A program made the translations under genes and the position numbers. DNA of 64,000 nt from Unio delphinus (Eukaryota > Mollusca > Bivalvia > Unionida > Unionidae), in contig JAQISU010000114.1 in assembly GCA_029339505.1 (NCBI GenBank), positions 4,638,001-4,702,000 of the forward strand, given 5' to 3'. Of the stretch, positions 43,419 through 53,594 are shown piece after piece. Position 1 is the stretch's first letter. Every line of letters begins with the position of its first letter. The notes beneath the pieces were generated by a model, which was not told where the DNA came from, searched no databases, and saw only the letters and a program-made list of their open reading frames with translations.

Positions 43419-44871
43419 ATGTTCAAAAGGTCATCTGATCCAGCATTTAATATGGATGCCCCAGTGCGTAAAGATGATTCTGTACGCGATTTTCAATTTT
43501 ATTCTTATCACGCAATACAACCCGATCTCCGATCACGAATTGAACTTCAAGTTCATGATACCAGTAAATACTTTTTGCCTTGTGAAGCGTTTATTGAAGT
43601 AGAAGGAGAACTTGTAACAAATGATGCTGCACATAATGATCCACCATATGACATTAACTCAAATGTCCGAGTTGGTTTTGTTAATAACGGCATAATGGCG
43701 TTATTTGAAAGCGCTAGATATCTCATTGATGGAAAAGAAATTGAATCCATTGACCGTGAAGTTGATATGGCCACAACAATCATAGGGTTAGCGAGATATT
43801 CTGATGATTATACAAGATCAGCGGGTCCATCTATGATGTTTGCAAAGGATACCTCTGATAACGCTGATCACCTTCAATTCATTAAAGTGTTAACACCGCA
43901 AGTCACTTCAGTTGCTAATCAAGGGGAAGCAGCTAATCCAGAACGTCGAACTAGACCCGGAGCTGAGTTTGATATTCTCGGAGGCGTTAATGGTAATCTC
44001 AATTTAGGATTTGCAACACGCGTAGCAATGACGATTTTCATGTGCGATTCCACTACATCACATATTTGGATTCTGTAGAAACGTCCGAAACGTTATTTAT
44101 GGAGCCAAACACACAATAGCACTCGTGAGAAAGGGTACTGATGATGATGCAATCTGGCGTAATGCTGGGGTTGCTGCCGGTAAAGTCATTTTAACAAAAC
44201 TATCATTATGGATGCCAGTGTTAACTCCATCAATCACCGAAGAACAACGACTACTATCATTTATGGACCAAGGAGGAAAGTCGTTGTTAAGTTGGTTATC
44301 AGTGACCACGGATATTAAACAAGACAGTGTTGATGGTACATTCACATGGCACCTGGCATCAAAACAAGGTGTTTCAGCTCCACGTCATATATTCGTAGCG
44401 TTACAGAATAATGCGCGAGTTGGTAATCAAGAACGAAGTCATATGATATTTGATCAGTTAGGTGTTAATGAAGTCTCGCTGAGAATAAACGGACAGCAGG
44501 AACCATCCGAGGATATACAACTTGATTACGGTCAGAATCATATTGCACGCGTGTATCATAACCTGTTGTCATTTATGGCACGTGATCTAAATGTGGATAC
44601 CGGTTTGCAAATATCACAATATGATTTTAAAAATCTGTATCCGATCTATTACTTTTCATTGGAACATCTCGATTTGACAAGACAGTCAGTTGTTGATATA
44701 CACTTTAGAGCCCGTGTAACCCGTCCGACTGGTCCACCAGTTGGTGGGGTACCTCCTATCCTTATCCCGAATTATAGAGCGGTTGCTGTCATTCTCAGTG
44801 ATAAATCAATGTTACTTGAAGGTGTTGGAGGAAGAATGAGAGTGGTAGATGCCCCAGTAGAAAACATGTAA
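43419..44871 (+). pseudogene. Major capsid protein (double jelly-roll type), broken by a small deletion
   Basis: The N-terminal frame 43419-44078 begins MFKRSSDPAFNMDAPVRKDD and contains YFLPCEAFIEVEGELV and VGFVNNGIMALFESARYLID. The C-terminal frame, open from about 44030 to 44871, contains HIFGFCRNVRNVIYGAKHTI, RVYHNLLSFMARDLNVDTGL and RAVAVILSDKSMLLEG, ending PVENM. The frames are offset, and comparison with the element B relic shows that about 13 bases, four to five codons plus a shift, are missing just after NLGFATRVAMT (about 44030). The whole would be close to 480 residues, usual for Maverick MCPs, which build the hexons of an icosahedral shell. As it stands no full MCP can be made. 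Confidence 0.85.
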
Positions 44872-44874
44872 TTG

Positions 44875-44891
44875 AAAATCCGAAGGATTTT
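44875..44891 (+). promoter_or_regulatory. Stem-loop after the MCP gene
   Basis: Directly after the MCP stop: AATTGAAAA running into the perfect stem AAAATCC (44875-44881) / GGATTTT (44885-44891), loop GAA, then T-rich. Next ATG at 44919. Confidence 0.6.
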
Positions 44892-44918
44892 TCCATTAGT
44901 ATCAATCTATTATGTATA

Positions 44919-45458
44919 ATGTCATATAGTGTTATTAGTGTTGCGTTAACTCCTGGTCAAATCAAAAAATTGCAATCAGAATCGGCTAAAAAATGTGGAA
45001 CCACAATCACGTTGAAACCTAATCAAATGACTGGTGGTGAAAATAAATTATCGCTGACAACTCGTCAAATAAAACATTTCAATGATGCACTTGCAGCCAA
45101 AAAAGGTGTTCAGATTACTCTCTCTGCGGCTGCTATCAAAACTATGATTAAAACAGGCGGTATATTTCCATTGTTAGCTGCAATACCAGCATTGATTGCG
45201 GCAGCAGCCCCAGCAGTGGCTAAAGCAGCGGCGTTAGGAGCCGTTGGTACTGCAGCAGGAATGGCACTTAAGAAGGCAACTGGGAAGGGATATAAAAAAA
45301 AGGGACGATCCGTTCACGGATTGGGTCTAAGACTACCAGGAACCCCGTATTCGTGGTACAGCGGAAAGGGTCTAAGACTACCAGGAACCCCGTATTCATG
45401 GTACAGCGGGAGATCCGTTCACGGATCAGGCCTGAGACTACCAGGAACGGTTTATTAA
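44919..45458 (+). CDS. Core-like protein with Ala-rich hydrophobic segment and LRLPGT repeats
   Basis: An intact 179-residue protein. The N-terminal half is polar with two related segments (LTPGQIKKLQSESAKKCGTT and LTTRQIKHFNDALAAKKGVQ). A long Ala/Ile/Leu stretch at about 85-115 (FPLLAAIPALIAAAAPAVAK) could span a membrane. Then come Lys-rich residues and three copies of a GLRLPGTPYSWYSG-type motif from a 45-bp repeat. Maverick-like elements often have a small protein of this layout next to the protease, likened to adenovirus core protein pX. Whether the LRLPGT motifs are protease cleavage sites is unknown. Relic in element B at 7541-7985. Confidence 0.6.
   Translation: MSYSVISVALTPGQIKKLQSESAKKCGTTITLKPNQMTGGENKLSLTTRQIKHFNDALAAKKGVQITLSAAAIKTMIKTGGIFPLLAAIPALIAAAAPAVAKAAALGAVGTAAGMALKKATGKGYKKKGRSVHGLGLRLPGTPYSWYSGKGLRLPGTPYSWYSGRSVHGSGLRLPGTVY
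45324..45446. repeat. 45-bp coding repeat in the core-like gene
   Basis: GGTCTAAGACTACCAGGAAC recurs at 45325 and 45370, and a third variant (GGCCTGAGACTACCAGGAAC) lies at about 45428, with GGATCCGTTCACGGAT-like spacers around them. Confidence 0.85.
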
Positions 45459-45469
45459 TTGAGGAGTCT

Positions 45470-45919
45470 ATGGTTCCCAAATCTTCGATGGTTCCCATGT
45501 CCAATTTTGATTTAATGGATGCGGCTAAAAAACTAGTGATTAAAAATTTCAGAGGTGTTTTTATGAAAGATCAATTACCACATCAACCAAACAAAACTGA
45601 AACAGGTATTATTAATCTCGATAACAGCACCGGACCTGGAACTCACTGGGTTGCATACGCTATTGATCCACGTGGGATTGTCTATTTTGATTCATATGGA
45701 TTAGCCCCACCAAAAGAGTTTATGCGTTACATAAAACAATTTCCAATGAAGACTTGGTATTCTACGCTACCAACACAACAAATCAATGACCCACCAATAT
45801 GCGGCAGTGAAGTATTAAATGTCCTTGATGCTATTTCAGCATCTAGAAAACCACCTCATATTGTCGTAAATGACTACACCAGCAATCGCTTTTTAGAGAG
45901 AGAAAGAGTTTTACAATAA
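45470..45919 (+). CDS. Adenain-like cysteine protease
   Basis: A 149-residue protease related to the adenovirus maturation protease, which cleaves virion precursors inside the particle. The triad is visible: His in GTHWVAYAI, acidic residue in VYFDSYGLAPP, and Cys in NDPPICGSEVLNVL. The frame is open further upstream, but that part overlaps the core-like gene; the ATG at 45470 just after its stop is taken as start, with 45497 (MSNFDLMDAA) also possible. The first conserved block is IKNFRGVFMKDQLP. The stop at 45917-45919 is one base before the next ATG at 45921, so the genes are probably co-transcribed. Intact, unlike the element B relic. Confidence 0.9.
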   Translation: MVPKSSMVPMSNFDLMDAAKKLVIKNFRGVFMKDQLPHQPNKTETGIINLDNSTGPGTHWVAYAIDPRGIVYFDSYGLAPPKEFMRYIKQFPMKTWYSTLPTQQINDPPICGSEVLNVLDAISASRKPPHIVVNDYTSNRFLERERVLQ

Positions 45920-45920
45920 C

Positions 45921-46867
45921 ATGATTGATATTTGGGGGAGATCTTTGAAACCCAAACCCGATGGCACTGCAACCCCTGATTCTATCAAGGATATAACAAA
46001 AAAATTAAAGATGAAATAGCTGAGACGTTGAATTTAGAAAGTGTTGAACCCAATGAAATAGTTGTATTTCAAGATCGCCAGGGCAAATTGAAAACCAGTA
46101 ATGTGTCATTGGATGATATTTTAGTTAAACAACAAAACGCAATCGAGAACACCGTTGCGTTATTTTCCGATCAGGGTAAATTGAAAACCAGTAATATTTC
46201 TCTGGATGATATTTTAGTTAAACAACAAAACGCAATCGAAAATACTATCGCGCTATTTTCCGATCAGGGTAAACTCAAACCGGGTGTACTCGTTTCGACG
46301 ATTACAGATCGATTAAAAATTCTCAACGATGAGTTAAACAATTCTGTGGTTGTACTAACAACATTTCAATCTAGAATTGAAGAAAACGGAAAACAGTTTA
46401 CCGCATTTCGTAGAAATATCATGGATAAATTTATTGGAACCCCGTTAGATAAAATTGAAATAAAATTCCCTGATATTAAAAAATCCATCGATGAGACGAA
46501 AACTTTCATCGAAGCCGTCAAAGGTGATTTTTCGAGGATGATAACAGTTATTGAAAAAACAAAAATTCCTCATGAGAAAACTAACAACATAGTATATACA
46601 ATCCAACACGGATCATTTGAGTGGTCACCTACAAACAACAAATTAGATATCACTGCAACCGTTAAGGGTATTTATCGATTAACACTAGTAACACCATTGT
46701 CTCAATTTAATATTTCATCGTCCAGTTCATCTGGGGTCAATAAGACGATTTCAACGATCATCGACAAGAATACAACTGAAAAGTTCACAATCACAACTAC
46801 TGATACAAATTTGACTAAAACTCCGGTATCATGGTATGTGGAATTCGTAGCGGATTTAAGTAAATAA
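45921..46867 (+). pseudogene. Coil/fibre-like protein with 31-residue repeats, -1 frame change near start
   Basis: The ATG at 45921 begins MIDIWGRSLKPKPDGTATPD, conserved in element B, but the frame ends after 32 codons. The rest is open in the -1 frame from the A7 run (45998-46004) to 46867. It contains two copies of GKLKTSNVSLDDILVKQQNA plus IENTVALFSDQ (93 bp each) and a third partial one, then a long helical region and a beta-rich, Ser/Thr-rich C-terminus (FNISSSSSSGVNKTISTIID). Repeated helices plus a beta-rich end is a layout seen in fibre or tail proteins that contact the cell; this role is inference. The junction is again A_AAA_AAA, consistent with loss of one A or programmed slippage. 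Confidence 0.6.
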
Positions 46868-46890
46868 ATTGAAGGGATTTCACAATTGAA

Positions 46891-46902
46891 AACGCTAGCG
46901 TT
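46891..46902 (+). promoter_or_regulatory. Palindromic stem before the membrane protein gene
   Basis: CAATTGAAAACGCTAGCGTT: the perfect palindrome AACGCTAGCGTT follows the AATTGAAAA string; the next ATG is at 46916. The ACGCTAGCGT core is the same as in the hairpin before the MCP gene. Confidence 0.6.
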
Positions 46903-46915
46903 GTTAAAATAAAAA

Positions 46916-47557
46916 ATGATTTCATCATCGCAATATCGCTATGATCAGGTCAGAGAATATCAAACTAGACTCAAAACCTTGTCTGAGGAGTATGCAATGA
47001 AAATTAAAAAATATCGCAGGAGAATTACCGCAATTGATGTTACTGTGTATTCAGTGAGTGGTGTAATCACCGGAGCCGGTATTATACTGTCTTCAGTGAC
47101 AATGATGGCCCCGATAGCTGTTCCAATTTGCATTTCTGCGGCAACAACAATCGCTGGAATTATTTCAATAATCACAAAAAAAATATCCTCATGCAGCCAA
47201 CGGAAACTACAAGACTACATAATTCAATTTCATGTTGTGTCCACTGCATACTCGCAATTATCCTCATTGATATCGTCATCGCTCGATGATACAATTATAT
47301 CAGAGAGTGAGTTTTCAGCGATGGTAGATATATATGATTCTGCGATGTCAAAATTAGAAATACAAAAACATGAGTATAATAACAATGACAACACAGATGG
47401 AATTACTTCAACAAATAGTGGAGAACACAAACCCAGTACAAACAAGCATGATCTCAATAACCTCAACGAATCCAGAATTCAGTGTGAATTTCCCCTCTCC
47501 GGTCCCAGTGAAGGAGATAGCGCTAGCAAAATTACGAGTATACCACAGTTGGCCTAA
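46916..47557 (+). CDS. Two-pass membrane protein
   Basis: A 213-residue protein. An N-terminal charged coil (YRYDQVREYQTRLKTLSEEY) is followed by a hydrophobic hairpin at about residues 42-85 (GVITGAGIILSSVTMMAPIA, VPICISAATTIAGIISIITK), then a polar helical part with DDTIISESEFSAMVDIYDSA. The last 60 residues or so are Asn/Ser-rich and come from the stretch that overlaps the minor capsid gene in another frame, so they may not be under selection for this protein. The element B relic shares the start, the hydrophobic part and the SEFSxMVxIYDxAMSKL block. It could be an inner-membrane or fusion-type protein; no family recognised. Confidence 0.65.
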   Translation: MISSSQYRYDQVREYQTRLKTLSEEYAMKIKKYRRRITAIDVTVYSVSGVITGAGIILSSVTMMAPIAVPICISAATTIAGIISIITKKISSCSQRKLQDYIIQFHVVSTAYSQLSSLISSSLDDTIISESEFSAMVDIYDSAMSKLEIQKHEYNNNDNTDGITSTNSGEHKPSTNKHDLNNLNESRIQCEFPLSGPSEGDSASKITSIPQLA

Positions 47558-48734
47558 TATCAGATCAAAATCATTTGGTGGTCAACAACCGAATAATTCC
47601 CTGGTATTTGCAAATAAGAATAAACCAGACGGTACCCCAGACTGGAATGTTGTTTCCATACCAACCGGATCATACCAAATCGAACAAATCAATAATGAAT
47701 TCGCGCGTAGAATAAAATCAATTACTGGAGTAGAGTCAAAAATAGCTATAACAGTTCATGAACCAACACTATCATCTGCCATTGAAATAAGCACAGAAGG
47801 ATACGTCGTAGATATCTATCAAAGTTCTATTAGAACCGTACTAGGATGGCCTGAATTACCACCCGGTGGATAAACCGTTAAATTACCAGAACCACAAAAA
47901 ACTGATTATATCACCGACAGGACAAAACTTGACAATCCAGTAAAAAGCTATAGCGATTATGACAAATTAAATTTTTTCACTGAAAAGATAGATAAGGGAG
48001 GGGAGAAATACTACATAACTCGACAGGATAAAATCACTGAAAACTTCACAGCGTTCAATAACGATATTTCGTTGTTGTTAATATCCCTTAAATCCGGCTC
48101 TCTCACCCGAGATGAATTTATCAGCGTCATAGAAACATGTAACAGAATCCTCAGTGACATTTATATATTTCATTCACTAATTATACGAGAGGTAGCCCTT
48201 GCCAGACACCCTAAGACGAAAATAGAATTTACGACAAAATATCATATAAGCGTAGAAAATATTTCCGAATTCAATCTACCAGGATATAATCTCTTAGAAC
48301 TACAAAAATCTCTCAGTGATGCCATCGATGTCGGTTTTAAAATAATTCATGATACGTGGAAAAAAACAACATCACCGGAAACAACTATCCTGACACACAA
48401 TAATGACCCAGATGGTGGTGGCAGGCATATTGCTCCGTTCAATGTGAATATTTCAACGGTGATTGCGCTCAATTTAGTGTGTGATGTGATCGAAGGAATT
48501 TATCAAATAAATTTAGAACGATCAAATCAAGCTCAGCAGGGATATATTTTGTATTCATTTGCACCAATAGCTCCTCCAGGGTTTTTAATAATTGAATCCC
48601 CGGTGAATCCAGTCTATATGCGATGTCATAATAATTCATTAACCAGAATTCATTTCAAACTCACTGACCAGTCTAATAATCTGATTGATTTACAAGAGGA
48701 GGTTTTACAAATTAGTCTATTTGTGAAATCGTAG
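47385..48734 (+). pseudogene. Minor capsid (penton-like) protein with one in-frame stop
   Basis: The frame is open from before 47385 to 47870 and from 47874 to 48734, with a single TAA at 47871-47873. The start MTTQMELLQQIVENTNPVQT aligns with the element B start. Landmarks are EFSVNFPSPVPVKEIALAKL, VVDIYQSSIRTVLGWPELPP just before the stop, then FNVNISTVIALNLVCDVIEG and QQGYILYSFAPIAPPGFLII. Similar proteins accompany the MCP in Mavericks as the five-fold vertex (penton) protein. In element B the middle fragment passes the equivalent point without a stop, so the TAA is a nonsense mutation. The first 170 bases overlap the membrane-protein gene. The last codon lies 18 bases before the right terminal repeat. 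Confidence 0.78.
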
Positions 48735-48751
48735 TGATTTTCGTCGTAGTG

Positions 48752-49046
48752 ATTTACATGACCCTCGAACACGATATCGTATCGGACTGGATCAAATATT
48801 CGGTTAACCCCAACTGAAAGTTCTAGCAGCAGCAGAGGGTAAGTGACAACGACGTTGTAGTCCCTTTCCCCAAAAAATCGATGGAGGATTTCATTAATTT
48901 CATTGATTTTTTCATATTTTTTTTTTGGACCTAATCCATGATTCACACACACATTGGGGCCTGATGTCATTGGTTTCATTGTTTTTAAGCGTGATTTCAG
49001 TGAAAACTTGTCTAAAAATGTTGTCCGGCTCACCCTCTCTGCTGCT
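48752..49046 (-). repeat. Right terminal inverted repeat of element A
   Basis: Reverse complement of 34270-34565 with few differences. It includes, on the plus strand, a second copy of the last codons of the packaging ATPase (DPRTRYRIGLDQIFG then TAA), which are non-coding here. Confidence 0.95.
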
Positions 49047-49051
49047 AATAT
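49047..49051. repeat. Target site duplication, right copy (AATAT)
   Basis: Matches 34265-34269. Confidence 0.6.
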
Positions 49052-50438
49052 TATAACCAAGATCAAGTTTTTCCCCACATGCATTCATTAAAGTTTATCC
49101 ACAGAGAAGCACATTGCAATTCGCAGCAATCAGATTTGAATAATCCAATAACGGATATATCCAATTTTGATATCCAATGAACCATTCTTAAAGTTGCGTA
49201 AATGCATGTGTATTGGAGTACACAACGATCTATTTATGTCTCGTCAAGGCTTCTTCATATGAACAATTGGATTCTACAATATGATCCAAATACTCATAAC
49301 TGTTTACATGCACGGCCGATAAAATGTAGGGAAGGAAGAGATGGTAATTTGAAAGAAGCTGACTGAAAGACCATTCATTCCGATGTTTGTGTTTTAAAAA
49401 TTATATCATTATCTAATGCGTATTGTACACAGATCTGTATTAATGCCCTTGAACATGCGATATAAGGACTTGTCAATGATATAAATAAAGTTTTTAAGAA
49501 ACGAAACATTTGGTGGCGTACGTCACCCCACTTTGACACTGACCCAGTTTAACTCGTCAATGGATATATTAAATATGAGAGGAAAAGAACACATTCCTGC
49601 CACACTCCATTGCTTGCTTTGTAAAAACCGGATATTACACATATGCAGCGCACACAGTATAACTGTTTGCCATTCCAGTTAAATAATGTCTGAACTATGC
49701 TGACAGGCATTTGAATATCAAGCAAAGTTTAAAGAGTATCGAATGACTAAGAAGCATGCAAAACAAACACTGGACTGTCATGGTCAACATAATAGCTGAC
49801 ATTTGCCTTAAAGGAAGCGAGACATGAATCTGTTAATTGTTGCTTTTTGACACCAATCTGATTCTCGGTGATTGTGACTTTACATCCTTGTAGTATGATG
49901 TATTCATCTTTATTTCCCTCTCTCTGTCTCTCTATCTCTCTCTCTCTCTCTCTTGCAACAACCGCCTATGCAGACTGAGTGCTATTCATGGTTGTAATTG
50001 TAGTTACAAATTTATTTCCCACAGATTAACAATTATCCTATTATGATAAACATTAGCAGCGTTCCTCCTTTTCCTTTATACTCTCTCGACTTCCTTCATG
50101 TACTTTCTTTTTGAAAATGTTCTTTCCTGTTCATTAATTTCATTCTTGTTATTGCCTTTGTTTTGTTATATAGGTGTTGTCATATCTTTTTATTTATCTT
50201 TTTTGATAACTTTTCTCTACATTTTATTTTCGTATTCTGATTTTAAATTTTCCTCCGTTCTTTCTTTTGTTTTTCTGATATTCTGATATTCTATTTATTG
50301 CTCTTTAATACTTCGTTTTTTGCCTCTCTAGATTTATCATTTATAATTTTCTTAGATTTCGTTCATTATCTCTTTCGTTTCCTTTCGCATCTTGTCATGG
50401 ATTACATTACATAGAGAAAATTAGGTATAAGTTGGATC
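49052..50438. other. No gene seen
   Basis: Host-like DNA. A (CT)n tract lies at 49916-49953 and a T-rich stretch at 50060-50390. Confidence 0.4.
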
Positions 50439-50747
50439 ACATTGTGAAATATTTTTCTTAACAAGCTTTACATATTCAGCTATACAAGGAATACATATAT
50501 ATCTAACAGATTTGGATTATGACCTGTTGGTCACTATCTTGGTAGGTGAGGTGGAATGTGAGATATGTTTGAATATTGATTTAGTTAAATTGTTGAAGAT
50601 TTGAGACTGGCAAAATCATTTTTGCATCGAACTTTGCATTAGAAACTTTGGTGAATATTTTTTCATGTATTTCTTACACCAGCGCAGTCCACCATGGCAC
50701 AAAGATGTTTTGTTTTTGAAACCGAGAGCCTCAGCAGAAACCCAATC
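50439..50747 (+). repeat. Interspersed repeat R, copy 1
   Basis: It begins ACATTGTGAAATATTTTTCT, contains AACAGATTTGGATTATGACC and ends ACCGAGAGCCTCAGCAGAAA. The reverse complement recurs at 56283-56604 with roughly one change per eight to ten bases. No coding frame, tRNA-like boxes or terminal repeats seen; possibly a non-autonomous transposon. Confidence 0.8.
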
Positions 50748-52547
50748 TTAAAAGCAACGACTATTACACAAATGTATTCAAATTTTGTACCTGGTTATGA
50801 AGATAGAGTATGAAAGTAGTCCATGTACATTGTTTTTACATTGATACACGCAAATTTCTAGAGCTCTTGAAGGCCATTTGAAAACAGCACGCACTGTCGG
50901 TCACCATCATTGGCACCTGTTCTTTAGGTATGAAAACTGGAGCAAACTGGATGAAAGCTGAATAATCGACGGAAACACGTTAAGTAGCAAGAAGCGAATT
51001 AAAAAACCTAACTAATATTTGAAACGAAACCGCAAGATAAATATAATTATACCTTGGTCCATTTCTGTTTATGTAAATATGTTCATAATGTATTCATACT
51101 AATGGAAAAATGGGATGAAAATATGCATTACATGAGAATACTATCAGTTGTGCAGCTGTCCAGAGGCACAATACAAATTATTCCCGTTATCATACCTGTT
51201 GCTGCAGCAAAGAAAAAATAACTTACAAACATTATCGACCGACGTCATCAGGTTAATAGTACATACCCACATGTACAATTGCAAACATTTCGTATGTAAT
51301 GTAAATGAAATAACAATATATGGTGGTTTGGAGAAATAGTTATAGGAGACATATTGCTACAGCATCATTTCTTTGAGACAATGCTTGAATATGAATGGAG
51401 AGGGAAGTCGTATGTTATGCCGAAAAATGGAGTGTCAGTGTTACGCTTATATTCATCTTTCTCCACTGAATTGAATCAATTCAGATTTTAGCAAAAAACA
51501 ACTGAAATATTTTCCACCTTTTGCCACGATACTTAGCAATTGTCTCGGGAGTAAGAATAACAATATCTTGATTTCAGATACGAAATGCTAACAGTATACG
51601 TTGTGCTAAAAAAATGATCTGCGAGTTGTAACTTTGAATACAGTATGCTTGTTCTATTGAACTCAAGTGGGTGTCAACACTACAAATTCTTTAAACTAAG
51701 CGAACTAGGCAATATTATATTCGTAGAATACGTAAGGCATGTTCAAATCATATCTAAGTTAATACATAAATAGGACAAATAGTACAATGACTAACTAAAG
51801 CATCTCACAGAGAGTTAAGTGAACATTCAATTCGGAAGGTCATTATGTACATCAGTCATGCAACATTGGAATACAGTTATTGCCAAAGTCAAAAATATTA
51901 AATTCTTGTTCGAAATTATAAGCACTTCGGCAAGTTTTTTGTATCTTTATGACTTAATATCCCGTAGACAAAGAACACGAGAAGGTAACTTAGCTGAATT
52001 TTAACAAAATCAAGAGTTCGTCTAGTTCATAAAGCTAATTGGAATTTCACTTGCTTGGGCAGTATACATGCTTGGTAACACGTGATGGGAAGGATTGCAT
52101 CCATAGAGATATCAAGTTCGATGATATGCCATACAAATCAATCAGTCAAATAACTGAATTACGTTGACCTTTAGAAATCTTCTCAGTCCTAAACCAAACC
52201 TAACCAAAAAGGGCCTCTGTATCCGGCATATGTATCCTAAGTCCCATCTCCTCCATCCACCATGAAATAAACGGCTTCATTAACAATATCGCTTTATGTC
52301 TGAATCGTGTTGCTAGTTGCATTGATGATTCACTATTTCTATTATGGTGCATTCCGAAATACACCGTCGTTTAATAGTCCATATCAGCACCTACAATTAT
52401 GCAGCAACTAACGTTAATACAAATTTGACGTATTGTTATATGCTCAAAAGTGCAAGAGTTACAAGCCATCTACATTTTATACGCAAGCATAGGAAGGAAA
52501 ATGTCAAAATCAGATATGGGGTTAGTATTTTCTGCCATAAGCCAATG
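50748..52547. other. No gene seen
   Basis: AT-rich host-like DNA with no secure coding frame. Confidence 0.4.
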
Positions 52548-53594
52548 CTACTTGAAGTTGACACAGCCTGGTTGGGTTGATTGTGTCTCCGTCAGAAATG
52601 TTTCTTTGCATGCGACGGAGTTTGTGCAAGGGCAGTTGATGGTACACTGAATAGAGGAGTCTTTGCCAGACAAAGTGCAGAATCTAATGTACCCTTCGAA
52701 ATCAAAATTGCTTTTCGTCTCATGCGTTTTTCCACCTGCCAAAATATAAGTCTGTAAATCACGAATTCACTTTGACACGAATATTTAATCTCAGATAATG
52801 CTCATTAGCAGCATGCACCACTATAAATTAGTTAATCAAGAAGTAATGTGACATATTTATCAAAGTTCTGAAAAACATAACCACTCAAGCAAAATATTTC
52901 CATTGCTGGACTATTATTCCATTTACAGTCCATAACAATAAGGTATTTAATGTCTTTACAAAGACATCCAATGGGATAACGGCTATGTCTTGCCTGATTA
53001 ATGAATGAATAATTAGACGCAAAAGGTTTCTTCTTTAATTCCATGTGAGTATAAATCATACAGTATCTGATCCTGATTAATGAATGAATAACTAGACGCA
53101 AAAGGTTTCTTCTTTAATTCGATGTGAGTATAAATCATACAGTATCTGATGTTTGATTTCTCAGCAGAAGAAAACTATTTTTGGAATTTTAAAAACTCAG
53201 ATGTATGTATTTCTACAATACGAAAGTGCTAAATGTGAGAAGAAGCTTCTCTTTGGTTTTTCCAGACGAAGTAATAAAATTACATCTAAATAACACCTGT
53301 TCTGTTCAGCATTGATTGTTTAGAAGCAGAAATAGGATGTGATGGTTGGTTTGCGTGCATGCATGAATTTAGGACTGGAATGTCTGTAGCACAAGGGGTT
53401 CTCTCCAGTCACTTTCACGTTGTAGAGGGCAAATTTCAGATTAAAGAGGGAAAGGTTCATTGGTTGATTTGTGTCTACTCCATTAATTGGTGGGACGAAG
53501 CAGGTGGCTGTGATTTTGTCAAAGACCTTATCCTTATTCATTTTAAACAAGAGAGTGTCATTCGTGTCTCCCCAGATCTTCCGAACTGACGCAG
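52548..53594 (-). CDS. Candidate host gene, last two exons (53419-53594 and 52548-52735)
   Basis: On the minus strand, exon 53594-53419 follows TATATTCAG and is open (ASVRKIWGDTNDTLLFKMNK, NGVDTNQPMNLSLFNLKFAL), with a possible donor GTGAAAGT at 53418. The exon from 52735 follows TATTTTGGCAG and is open to a stop at 52548, encoding a Cys-rich end (FCTLSGKDSSIQCTINCPCT, ACKETFLTET). Paired cysteines and sequons suggest a secreted protein. The family is not recognised, upstream exons are not found, and the joining is a guess from the splice-like borders. Confidence 0.35.
52993..53150. repeat. 79-bp tandem duplication
   Basis: CCTGATTAATGAATGAATAA starts at 52993 and 53072; the two 79-bp copies differ at only a few bases. 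It lies within the proposed intron of the candidate minus-strand gene. Confidence 0.9.

Larger units (their letters stand above)
34270..49046. mobile_element. Element A: near-complete Maverick/Polinton-like virus-like element
   Basis: It is 14,777 bp between 296-bp terminal inverted repeats that begin AGCAGCAGAGAGGG. It is flanked by AATAT on both sides (34265-34269 and 49047-49051), the likely target duplication. It carries the Maverick core set: rve integrase, packaging ATPase, adenain-like protease, double-jelly-roll MCP and minor capsid protein. In place of an ordinary protein-primed polymerase it has a polymerase-like/SF1-helicase/HNH fusion. It also has an HNH homing-type nuclease, a PLA2-like domain and several small structural genes. 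Lesions: MCP deletion/frameshift, a stop in the minor capsid gene, and frame changes at A-runs in at least four genes. The inverted repeats are still nearly identical, so insertion or last conversion was recent. Confidence 0.92.

Noticed and set aside
47871..47873. Programmed readthrough of the TAA in the minor capsid gene
   Set aside because: TAA is the least readthrough-prone stop, its context is ordinary, and element B continues past the same point without a stop; a mutation is simpler.
48650..49084. 144-codon minus-strand frame (and 34174-34607 frames)
   Set aside because: These frames follow the terminal inverted repeats and cross into unique DNA; they are shadows of the repeat with no domain.
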